From Clostridiales bacterium GWF2_38_85 (lineage in GTDB: Bacteria; Bacillota; Clostridia; Oscillospirales; CAG-382): 64,000 nt of DNA. How positions within the stretch are numbered: position 1 is the stretch's first letter; every line of letters starts with the position of its first letter. Below, one piece after another: positions 57,291-64,000 of the stretch. Below the pieces are notes generated by a model. The model was not told the origin of the DNA, searched no databases, and was given only the letters and a program-made list of their open reading frames with translations. The stretch is taken from NCBI GenBank assembly GCA_001797275.1, contig MGOY01000028.1, positions 58,426 to 122,425 of the forward strand. The letters run 5' to 3'. Both the position numbers and the translations under genes were made by a program.

Positions 57291-57728
57291 TTACAGCTTC
57301 ACAATTCCATACACTGACCTTGTGAACTTGTCCAGCGCTTTAGAACGATCATCGTATATTGTGCTGCGTTCTTTATAGAATCTACTCATCAAGCTGTCCG
57401 CAGCAGATTTTTCGTTATGTACAAAAAATCCTTCGAGTATCATCCTTTCATATTCATCCAATCCGTTGAAGCCTCTCCTGATTAGTTTCAGCTCTCTGAC
57501 GATAACCATTCTTCTGAATTTGGCATCATCAAGCTTTGCTATTAATGAAATCAGCTTCTCTTCGTATTTGTTTGTCCCGCTACCTGTAATTGGAACCGCG
57601 CTTGATACAGTTGAGAATGCAGTCTTCTCATTCTCGAGAGCTGTAATTTCCTCGCTTATCGCATTATAAGCATTCTCGAGTAACATCTTTCTTCTCAATA
57701 AATCCTTTGCAAAAATTGTGTAATCCAT
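57291..57728 (-). CDS. Phage-type sigma-70-like/ArpU-family regulator
   Basis: 145 residues. The N-terminal half is coiled coil (about 8-50), and the C-terminal part reads GLDEYERMILEGFFVHNEKSAAD...FYKERSTIYDDRSKALDKF, a sigma-region-4-like helix-turn-helix of the DUF1492/ArpU/RinA type found in phage late-gene regulators. GAGGAG precedes the ATG. A LexA/DinR box lies just after the promoter, so it is probably induced by DNA damage. No other phage genes are adjacent; it may be a phage remnant or a domesticated regulator. Confidence 0.65.
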   Translation of the reverse strand: MDYTIFAKDLLRRKMLLENAYNAISEEITALENEKTAFSTVSSAVPITGSGTNKYEEKLISLIAKLDDAKFRRMVIVRELKLIRRGFNGLDEYERMILEGFFVHNEKSAADSLMSRFYKERSTIYDDRSKALDKFTRSVYGIVKL

Positions 57729-57772
57729 TTTCTTCTCCTCTTATAAATCATTCATCCTCTTATCGAACAAAA

Positions 57773-57825
57773 GAACATTTGTTCGTCGTCGTAAGTATTA
57801 TAACATATGATTTTTAATTTGGCAA
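57773..57825 (-). promoter_or_regulatory. Promoter with LexA/DinR box
   Basis: Minus strand: TTGCCA (57825-57820), 17-base spacer, TATAAT (57802-57797). GAACATTTGTTC (57773-57784) matches the Gram-positive SOS box GAAC-N4-GTTC and lies just after the expected start; a second overlapping CGAACA...TGTTCG pairing surrounds it. Confidence 0.75.
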
Positions 57826-57952
57826 TACAATAAATCGGACTGAGAGCTAAAATTTGATATAAAATAGAGTTTTTTATCTATTCAGGTATTCATATATTTG
57901 TAATATCATGTTATGCAGTATTGCATATCCTGTATTACGAGGAGGTGTTGAT

Positions 57953-58147
57953 GTGAATCTATGCCCGGATGCTTGTAATATTACATATGCAGTCAATTCA
58001 CTCGCAATTGCTATTTCAAAGAATCTGAGTAGCAAAGAAATAGCACTGCTTTCGGCAGTGCTTGTTCAGCTTGGTGATACGCTTGCGACAATTTCTACTG
58101 TATGTTCAAATTGCTTCATGAAAAACAATGATAATAATATCAGTTGA
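57953..58147 (+). CDS. Small DUF6774-like protein
   Basis: 64 residues from the GTG at 57953, with GAGGAGG seven bases upstream; ATG at 57951 is followed at once by a stop. Pattern: two Cys near the N-terminus (CPDAC), then LSSKEIALLSAVLVQLGDTLATI, which resembles a short family common in Clostridia (DUF6774 from memory, not verified). Function unknown. Confidence 0.6.
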   Translation: MNLCPDACNITYAVNSLAIAISKNLSSKEIALLSAVLVQLGDTLATISTVCSNCFMKNNDNNIS

Positions 58148-58152
58148 GAAGA

Positions 58153-58540
58153 CTAAACATTGGTTTCGACTTCTTCGGGAGTTTGGCTTTTAAACTGTTC
58201 CTGTACTACTTCATCTTCTACATGAATTTTTTGTATAGCAATTTTTTTGTACTTCCTAATTGTTCTTCTAACTGCAAGCTTTGATATAAGTAACAACAAT
58301 ATCAGGAAAACAGAAATAGTTGAACCTATTATAATAAGACTACTATTATTTTCCACTCCAAAGAATGTGTCAAGCTCATAAAGCTTGTTTTTAACCAGAC
58401 CCATAAAATCAGGAGTACTTATTGTAAATGTTATTTTCTTGCTGTTGCCAGCATCATCAGTTACAACAAATGTATGTTTGCCCATATCCATTACATAGCT
58501 GCCACTGATGAAATCATGACTTGGAGTGGTATCATAAAAA
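58153..58540 (-). pseudogene. C-terminal fragment of a membrane-anchored surface protein
   Basis: The reading frame runs without a start from the IS junction near 58540: FYDTTPSHDFISGSYVMDMG, then HTFVVTDDAGNSKKITFTIS (an Ig-like/cadherin-like end), a transmembrane helix (SSLIIIGSTISVFLILLLLI) and a basic tail. The N-terminal part is replaced by the IS3 remnant, so the gene is truncated. An internal ATG at 58491 has no ribosome binding site. Confidence 0.65.
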
Positions 58541-58601
58541 TACAGTCGCCGAACTCACTAAAGTCTGATATAATAAAATCAAACAAAGTGAGGAAAAAGA
58601 A

Positions 58602-58889
58602 ATGATTTACGACAAAGCATTCAGAGAAGAAGCAATAAAGCTGTCCGATGAGATCGGATTAAAGAAAGCTTCGCAGCAATTAGGCGTACCATATTACACA
58701 TTGTCCGACTGGCGGAAAAAGTTCAAGAATTACGACGGTCAGATTCATGTCGGTAGCGGACATGCCAGGCTAAAGGATCCTCAGAAACAGCGTGAAATGG
58801 AGCTTGAAAAAGAAAACGCCGAGCTGAGAAGAGCAAACGAGATACTGCAGGAAGCTATGGTTTTTTTCGTGAAAGGCCGGAAGAAGTAA
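58602..58889 (+). CDS. IS3-family transposase OrfA
   Basis: 95 residues: a helix-turn-helix (DEIGLKKASQQLGVPYYTLSDWRKK) and a C-terminal leucine-zipper-like coiled coil (MELEKENAELRRANEILQEA). It binds the IS ends. A T-run near its end (58861-58867) fits a programmed -1 frameshift into orfB, as usual in IS3 elements. With orfB broken it is not expected to support transposition. Confidence 0.85.
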   Translation: MIYDKAFREEAIKLSDEIGLKKASQQLGVPYYTLSDWRKKFKNYDGQIHVGSGHARLKDPQKQREMELEKENAELRRANEILQEAMVFFVKGRKK

Positions 58890-59547
58890 AAGCAAACCAA
58901 CGTTACTGGTTTATCAAAGAGCATAACGGAATGTGGTATGCAAACGAAATGTGTACTGTACAACGATAATTATGGTGTGCAGCGAATGCAGCTCGCTCTG
59001 AGGCAAAACGGTTGGGTAGCCGGGCTTCGGAAAATCAAGCGTATCATGCGAGAAAATTGCTGGCTGCATGAGCAGAAACGGCGTTCGAACGGTATAACCA
59101 AGGCCGACAGCGAAGCGCAGAAGGCAGAGAACCTGATACAATGAGACTTCTCGGCGGAAAGACCGTACGAAAAGCTGCTGACAGACATAACCGAGGTCCA
59201 ATGTACCGACGGAAAGCTGTATGTTTCTCCGATAATGGACTGCTTCAACGGCGAAATCATTGCTCTGAGCATGGACGACAATATGCGAAAAGAACTTGTT
59301 GTTTCAACGATAAATACCGCATCGCAGCGATATGACCTGAGCGGAGCGATACTCCACAGCGACCGCGGCAGTCAATATACCAGCACTACTTTCAGGGACA
59401 GGCTGAAGGAGCTTGGAATCAAACAAAGCATGAGCGGTACGGGGAAATGTTATGACAATGCCCGGATGGAAAGCTTTTTCGCTACGTTGAAAAAGGAAAA
59501 GCTGTACCGGATACCAACGCATCGTTTACCGATGGAACAAGTAAAAT
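58861..59547 (+). pseudogene. Broken IS3-family transposase OrfB
   Basis: The N-terminal part reads RERPEEVKANQRYWFIKEHNG in the -1 frame and stops at 58967; the frame then changes to one reading DNYGVQRMQLALRQNG. An in-frame TGA at 59142 separates ENLIQ from DFSAERPYEKLL. The rve core is otherwise complete: Asp in LTDITEVQC, Asp in LHSDRGSQYTS, Glu in ARMESFFATLK. The C-terminus is lost after MEQVKF. At least a frameshift or deletion, one nonsense codon and a 3' truncation are present. Confidence 0.75.
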
Positions 59548-59719
59548 TCACACTAACACTTTTATTTATAAGGATATAATAATTGATGAAGAAAATGAGT
59601 TGTGCTATATTTATGTATATATAAATGATAACACATTTGTAAAACCTATTATAAAAATTTATATTAATAGTAATTTTGAAATTAATGAACCTTTAGAATA
59701 TGCAGTTATAGCTTATTAA
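59547..59719 (+). pseudogene. 3' fragment of an unknown gene after the IS3 remnant
   Basis: An open frame without a start reads TNTFIYKDIIIDEENELCYIY, followed by YINDNTFVKP and EYAVIAY, and ends at 59719, with a terminator right after it. It has no start or ribosome binding site, so it is the tail of a plus-strand gene whose 5' part was lost at the IS junction. Family not recognised. Confidence 0.5.
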
Positions 59720-59723
59720 TACT

Positions 59724-59757
59724 AAAAGTGGTGGGAATTTTCATTCCCACCACTTTT
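59724..59757. terminator. Bidirectional intrinsic terminator
   Basis: AAAAGTGGTGGGAAT / ATTCCCACCACTTTT with a 4-base loop, between the plus-strand fragment and htpG. Confidence 0.9.
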
Positions 59758-59769
59758 ATATTTAATTGA

Positions 59770-61596
59770 TTAACTCAACAAATCTACTGTTGTCTCAATA
59801 AATTCGGACATTTCGTCAGCCGAAAGCTGTCTTGATGAGATGAGTGCAATCATGTATGCTTGTTTTGCAAGCTTCTTTGCTTGTGCTTCGTCGCTATCCA
59901 TGACTGCTTCGATTTTCTTAATCAGACTACTTTCAAGGTTTACAGCAACAGTAATCTCCTCAGGCATATCGAAGTTGTTGTCACCCATTCCGTTGGCCGC
60001 ATATGCCTTCATCATATCGTTGAAGCGTCTTGACTGCTCGCTGATATTAATGAGTGCAGGTGCATTGCTCTCCTTGAGGTGAACAATTTTTATTTCGGTC
60101 TTTTCTTTTGCGATGACATCCTTGAAGATGGCTGTGAGTTTTTCGTTTTCAGCTGTTTCGCTTCCGATTGCTTCAAGGTCAGAGTCGATACGTGCAAACT
60201 TGATCTTATTGTTCTCCTGCTCGAGGAAGCTTACAAACTGGTTGTCGATGAATCTGTCAAGCAGCAGTACCTGTTTTCCCTGCTTCTTGTAGAGATTGAT
60301 ATAATAGCTCTGACGTTCGGTTGATGAAGCGTAGTATACTGTCGCTTCCTTTTCATCACCGGTATATTCCTTCAAGGTTACAAGCTTATTGTCGATAGTC
60401 TTAAATAACAGAGAATCCTTGAGCTTATCAAAGAACTTTTTGTCACGCAGGCATGCATACTCGATGAATGGTGCGATATCGGTCCATATCTTTTCAAAGT
60501 TTTCACGATCTGTGTTGAACATACCGTTTATCTTATCGGCAACCTTCTTTGTAATGTGTGCTGACACCTTCGAAACATAGGTGTTTGTCTGGAGATAGCT
60601 TCTTGATACATTCAACGGAAGCTCGGGGCAGTCAAGCACACCTTTAATGTTAAGCAGGAATTCTGGTATGACTTCTTTTATATTATCTGCTACAAAAACC
60701 TGGTTATAAAACAGCTTTACCTGGTTCTCAACAGAATCGAATTCATTTTTCTGACGAGGAACGAACAAAATGCCCTTGAAATTCAACGGATAATCCGCGT
60801 TAATGTGGATATAGAACAGAGGATCACGAAAATCATAGAATACCTTTTTGTAGAACTCATTGTATTCCTCAGGTTTTACATCAGCCGGCTGACGCAGCCA
60901 CAACGGATTGGTATCATTGATTTTACCGTTGTCGGTAGCTTCTTCGCCATCTTCGTCTTTATCCTTCTTCTTTTTCTTTTCACCGTCATCAAAGTATATC
61001 TCAATCGGCATGAATGCACAGTATTTATCGAGAATGTTTCTCAGCTTGACGGCATCGAGATATGCACGTTCATCATCGTTGATGTGCATAATAATATCTG
61101 TGCCATGCTCATTTCGATCTGCGGCTTCGGTCTCATAAGTACCCTCATCACCACAAGTCCAGTGGACTGCAGGTGCATCAATATATGATTTTGTTATAAT
61201 TTCTACTTTTTCTGAAACCATGAAGGATGAATAGAAACCAAGTCCGAAATGCCCGATTATGCCGTTGTTAGTATTTTTACCCTCATATTTCTGGATGAAA
61301 TCTAATGCACCGGACAATGCAATCTGGTTAATATACTTGTTTAGCTCATCTTCGGTCATGCCGATACCGTTATCGGATACAGTTATTGTTTTTGCCTTTT
61401 TATTAAGCTTAACATCAATTCGGTAAACCGTTCCGCCAGACTCGATCTGACTGAGTGCAACCAATCTTTTATGCTTTGTTATTGCATCAGCCGCATTTGA
61501 TACGATCTCACGCAAAAAAATGTCCTTTTCCGAATACAGCCACCGCTTTATAACCGGAAAAATATGTTGTGTTTGTACTGAAATTTCACCTTTCAT
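59770..61596 (-). CDS. htpG: Molecular chaperone HtpG (Hsp90)
   Basis: 608 residues from the ATG at 61596 (GAAGGG nine bases upstream). The GHKL ATPase domain has REIVSNAADAI, DNGIGM and IIGHFGLGFYSSFMVS; the middle domain has LFVPRQ and LNVSRSYLQ; a C-terminal dimerisation domain follows. An acidic-basic linker KKKKKDKDEDGEE (about 215-230) is present. It folds client proteins under stress. No CIRCE element was seen upstream. Confidence 0.96.
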   Translation of the reverse strand: MKGEISVQTQHIFPVIKRWLYSEKDIFLREIVSNAADAITKHKRLVALSQIESGGTVYRIDVKLNKKAKTITVSDNGIGMTEDELNKYINQIALSGALDFIQKYEGKNTNNGIIGHFGLGFYSSFMVSEKVEIITKSYIDAPAVHWTCGDEGTYETEAADRNEHGTDIIMHINDDERAYLDAVKLRNILDKYCAFMPIEIYFDDGEKKKKKDKDEDGEEATDNGKINDTNPLWLRQPADVKPEEYNEFYKKVFYDFRDPLFYIHINADYPLNFKGILFVPRQKNEFDSVENQVKLFYNQVFVADNIKEVIPEFLLNIKGVLDCPELPLNVSRSYLQTNTYVSKVSAHITKKVADKINGMFNTDRENFEKIWTDIAPFIEYACLRDKKFFDKLKDSLLFKTIDNKLVTLKEYTGDEKEATVYYASSTERQSYYINLYKKQGKQVLLLDRFIDNQFVSFLEQENNKIKFARIDSDLEAIGSETAENEKLTAIFKDVIAKEKTEIKIVHLKESNAPALINISEQSRRFNDMMKAYAANGMGDNNFDMPEEITVAVNLESSLIKKIEAVMDSDEAQAKKLAKQAYMIALISSRQLSADEMSEFIETTVDLLS

Positions 61597-61655
61597 TAAT
61601 GACATCCCTTCCATTTTGATATTTTTATTTTAAAAACTTATTTTAATCACATAAA

Positions 61656-61720
61656 CATTCACCACTCCCTCAAGAGTGGCGAATGAATTTTGACATTATT
61701 AAGCTGAATTTATTCAGCTT
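61656..61720 (-). terminator. Tandem hairpins between the small membrane gene and htpG
   Basis: AAGCTGAAT / ATTCAGCTT (61701-61720, overlapping the stop of the upstream gene) and CATTCACCACTC / GAGTGGCGAATG (61656-61685). They probably stop or weaken transcription before htpG. Confidence 0.5.
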
Positions 61721-62048
61721 TCTCCGAATCTTCGCCTTCTATACTCTCTTCTGCAGCAGGTTCTTCTTCAAAAGTGCAGTTGATATCTTCCTCGGTAACA
61801 TCGTCCTCCATGAAATCTTCGTCGGACATATCACAGCAGGCATCCATAGCGAGCATTCTATCTCTCTTTGCTTTTTCTTGTGATTCGCAAATCAAAAGCC
61901 ATGCACCGGCGATACCGCCGACAACAGACAGTGCAGCAAAGGTTTTTGCAAGACTTCTTTTCTTGTTATATAATACAAGAAATATAATTGCAAACGAAAT
62001 TGATTGAACAATCAGTGATATAGCAGCATAGAATCTAAACTTTTTCAT
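61710..62048 (-). CDS. Small membrane protein with acidic C-terminus
   Basis: 112 residues from the ATG at 62048. Two transmembrane helices (about 5-27 and 34-54) are followed by a Cys-pair region MDACCDMSDE and a very acidic tail ending GEDSEKAE. No family recognised. It is preceded by the best-preserved type-1 structured leader repeat, with AAAGGAATGGT before the ATG. Confidence 0.65.
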   Translation of the reverse strand: MKKFRFYAAISLIVQSISFAIIFLVLYNKKRSLAKTFAALSVVGGIAGAWLLICESQEKAKRDRMLAMDACCDMSDEDFMEDDVTEEDINCTFEEEPAAEESIEGEDSEKAE

Positions 62049-62055
62049 TAATATA

Positions 62056-62169
62056 ACCATTCCTTTCTTGAGAACCGGGAATTGTGCCGTTCTGGCAAAG
62101 CTAGATTTACACCATTCTTCATGGTGTAAAAGGCACAAAACCTTTGTTTGAAAGATTTATCTTTCAAAC
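62056..62169 (-). repeat. Type-1 structured leader repeat, copy C
   Basis: Minus strand: hairpin GTTTGAAAG/CTTTCAAAC; closing stem TTGTGCC/GGCACAA; hairpin TTTACACCAT/ATGGTGTAAA; hairpin CTAGC-TTT-GCCAG; ATTCCCGG; AAAGGAATGGT. It is the clearest copy and serves as reference for A, B, D and E. Confidence 0.7.
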
Positions 62170-62201
62170 TTATACTCCTCCTGTATAAAGCTTGTATTAT
62201 C

Positions 62202-63311
62202 TTATTTTGTCTTTTTCATGCTAAGATATGCATTAAGAAACCCGTCAATTTCGCCGTCCATTACAGCAATTATATTACCTGTTTCAAACTGTGTGCGGGT
62301 GTCCTTTACCAATGTATAGGGCATGAAAACATATGATCGGATCTGACTTCCCCACTCGATATTCATCTTATCGCCTTTGATGTCTTCAATCTTTTCGAGA
62401 TTCTCTCTCTCCTTGATTTCGAGTAGCCTGCTTTTCAGCATTTTCATCGCTGTTTCTTTGTTCTGTACCTGTGAGCGTTCTGTCTGGCAGCCTGTTACTA
62501 TACCGGTCGGAAGATGTGTAATTCGGATTGCAGAGTCAGTTTTATTAACATGCTGACCACCTGCTCCGCTTGAGCGATGGGCCTCGATCTTGAGATCTTC
62601 TTCTTTGATTTCGATTGAGATTTCATCGTTGAACTCGGGCATAACCTCAACTGATGTAAAAGAGGTCTGTCTTTTACCCTGTGAGTTGAACGGTGATATA
62701 CGTACAAGTCTGTGAACACCGTTTTCACCCTGAAGGTAACCGTATGCGTTATCGCCTTCAATAAGTATCGAAACGCTTTTTATACCTGCTTCATCACCGT
62801 CAAGATAATCAAGAACCTTTACCTTGAAGCCTCTCCGTTCACCAAAACGGCAATACATTCTATAAAGCATTTCAGCCCAATCCTGAGCTTCGGTTCCGCC
62901 TGCGCCTGGATGAATCGTTATTATTGCATTGCTATGATCGTATTCACCGTTTAACAGTACTTCGATTTTTTGTTTTTCGTATTCCTTTTGAATCTTATCA
63001 AGTTCTGCAAGTATCTCCTCAGCAAGACTTGCATCGTCGCCGTCAAGTGCAAGGTCGGTCAATTCAATTATTGACTCAATGTTCTTTTTTAATTCTATAT
63101 AATTATCAAGCGTATTCTTTTTATACTTTAATGTTTTCAATACACTCTGTGATTCGGTCGGGTTATCCCAGAATCCGGGTTGTTCGGATTTTTCCTGAAG
63201 TTCTTTTATTTCTTTCTCAAGTACTATAATATTCAACACATCGCCAAGATGTGAGATATCTTTCTTCAATTTGTCAATCGTTAATCGTGATTGCTCTAAC
63301 TGTATAAGCAA
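62202..63311 (-). CDS. prfB: Peptide chain release factor 2
   Basis: 369 residues if translation starts at the TTG at 63311, which has GGGGTG six bases upstream; other in-frame GTG codons at 63320 and 63341 lack a site. The SPF tripeptide (ISPFNSQ) marks RF2, and HRSSGAGGQHVNKTD carries the GGQ peptidyl-hydrolysis motif. It recognises UAA and UGA. The reading frame is continuous at the position of the common programmed +1 frameshift, so the autoregulatory frameshift is absent. Confidence 0.93.
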   Translation of the reverse strand: MLIQLEQSRLTIDKLKKDISHLGDVLNIIVLEKEIKELQEKSEQPGFWDNPTESQSVLKTLKYKKNTLDNYIELKKNIESIIELTDLALDGDDASLAEEILAELDKIQKEYEKQKIEVLLNGEYDHSNAIITIHPGAGGTEAQDWAEMLYRMYCRFGERRGFKVKVLDYLDGDEAGIKSVSILIEGDNAYGYLQGENGVHRLVRISPFNSQGKRQTSFTSVEVMPEFNDEISIEIKEEDLKIEAHRSSGAGGQHVNKTDSAIRITHLPTGIVTGCQTERSQVQNKETAMKMLKSRLLEIKERENLEKIEDIKGDKMNIEWGSQIRSYVFMPYTLVKDTRTQFETGNIIAVMDGEIDGFLNAYLSMKKTK

Positions 63312-63481
63312 ATATATCACCCCATACTGTAAATATAACACACACAGGCAAAAATGTAAATACTTAATCTATAAAAAATATTTTTTTCTTCAATTGAAAA
63401 ATTAACTGCACTGTGGAAAAGAGATAATGTTGGTTGTATAGTAATTGTGTTTTTAGATTTTTGAGTCAGAGGAGAAATTAG

Positions 63482-63905
63482 TTACGCTGACACCGCCACC
63501 GCTGCTGGCAACGGCTTGCTCTTGACCTGAATAGACAAAATGCTATAATCGAATGTCGATGACAGAAATGTTATTATATGACCCTTTCTGTTCTTTCCGA
63601 TAATTCCATCGCCTTCCCAATGACCGGATTCTTCTCTGGTCTCTGTTTCTGCCGGTCGTTCCTCTATGCTTCTGCCAAGCTTCTTCTTTCGATCTTTTAG
63701 CTTTGACTTTAGTTTTCGACGTACCTTCAATATAAGATCGATATTCTTAATTTTCAGCAGCCCATCATCAATCCAATTATAAAAGGTTCGGCTTGTTACC
63801 ATGTCATCAAACAGATTATTTTCTTTTGCATACCCTACTGCTGAATCTATTGATCGCTTCTTGGCCGATGACACCTCTTTTTCAACATATTCAACTATAT
63901 AAAAC
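63482..63905 (-). pseudogene. IS30-family transposase fragment
   Basis: The frame reads FYIVEYVEKEVSSAKKRS up to the characteristic GRSIEERPAE and ESGHWEGDGIIGKNRKG, the IS30 DDE core start with its first Asp. It is truncated on both sides: the N-terminus is lost at an IS5-like insertion near 63905, and the C-terminal half with the second Asp and the Glu is replaced by a short run LPAAVAVSA. The stretch 63342-63481 holds no gene. Confidence 0.75.
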
Positions 63906-63906
63906 T

Positions 63907-64000
63907 AGAGTCTGTTCACACTAATTGACAAGCGTAATTAATTATGATATAATGCAGATATGGAGATAACAAAAGAACAATTTGAACGAATATCCCCATA
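63907..64000 (+). mobile_element. Left end of an IS5-like element with transposase start
   Basis: GAGTCTGTTCACACT is the likely terminal repeat, following CTA of a possible CTAG target inside the IS30 remnant. A perfect promoter TTGACA (63925-63930) - 17 bases - TATAAT (63948-63953) precedes ATG at 63960, which reads MEITKEQFERISP, the usual start of IS5/IS427-type transposases. The element continues beyond the window. Confidence 0.6.

Larger units (their letters stand above)
58541..59547 (+). mobile_element. Decayed IS3-family element
   Basis: It contains an intact orfA and a broken orfB that carries the DDE residues. The left end is near TACAGTCGCCGAACTCAC; the right end is truncated before the C-terminus of orfB, at VKF. 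Target duplications cannot be seen because the two flanks belong to different gene fragments. Confidence 0.7.

Noticed and set aside
61597..61709. CIRCE heat-shock operator before htpG
   Set aside because: The TTAGCACTC inverted repeat is absent; only terminator-like hairpins were found.
1..64000. CRISPR array, rRNA or tRNA genes
   Set aside because: No regularly spaced identical repeats and no cloverleaf or rRNA-like segments were seen in the intergenic gaps.

Overview
The window is low-G+C bacterial chromosome, most likely from an anaerobic Firmicute of the class Clostridia. The evidence is the rimP-nusA-ylxR-ylxQ-infB-rbfA-nrnA-truB order, a T-box in front of thrS, class-I c-di-GMP and LexA/DinR-type sites of Gram-positive form, lipoproteins with classical lipoboxes, and the pairing of uvrBA with a TIGR03960/TIGR03936-like radical SAM pair. 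No rRNA, tRNA or CRISPR array was seen.

Left third (1-24 kb). After an ABC exporter (1-2111) comes a long leftward operon (17862 to 2220) that I read as a Gram-positive Pel-type exopolysaccharide locus. Its order is a membrane HD-GYP-like protein, PelD (SDR + membrane + GAF/degenerate GGDEF with an RxxD site), PelE, a DUF2194/PelA-like deacetylase, PelF, PelG, then an accessory block of a CotH-kinase lipoprotein, a VTC-domain protein, a DUF4956 membrane protein, a DUF4832 protein and a secreted protein. Just upstream, a DivIVA-like gene is preceded by a consensus promoter, a class-I c-di-GMP riboswitch and an intrinsic terminator. c-di-GMP therefore appears to act on RNA (riboswitch), on protein (PelD) and possibly through turnover (HD-GYP). 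Two homologous structured leaders sit inside the operon in front of the cotH and VTC genes, and both can hide the ribosome binding site. thrS with its T-box, a GH3 lipoprotein and a Cys-rich small protein follow.

Middle (24-46 kb). Here lie cdd, a malic enzyme, an orphan OmpR-type response regulator flanked by helically phased TTAA arrays, a uracil permease with an attenuator-like leader, a polysaccharide-related pair, an autoregulated-looking HATPase/winged-helix regulator, a HAD phosphatase, a solute-binding lipoprotein, an ADP-ribosylglycohydrolase, a patatin, uvrB, uvrA and the radical SAM pair.

Right third (46-64 kb). Here lie a GT4 glycosyltransferase, a MazG-like gene, pgi, the translation/transcription operon (57036 to 49927), an apparently SOS-controlled phage-type regulator, htpG and prfB, with decayed IS3 and IS30 remnants and the left end of an IS5-like element at the window edge.

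Across the window a multi-branched repeat element recurs in front of at least five unrelated genes on both strands. It keeps its stems by covariation and always runs into the ribosome binding site. A 100-125 bp MITE-like palindrome occurs twice. These RNA/DNA elements and the c-di-GMP-linked Pel/CotH/VTC operon are the most interesting contents. All family names come from recognising motifs by eye, not from database searches.
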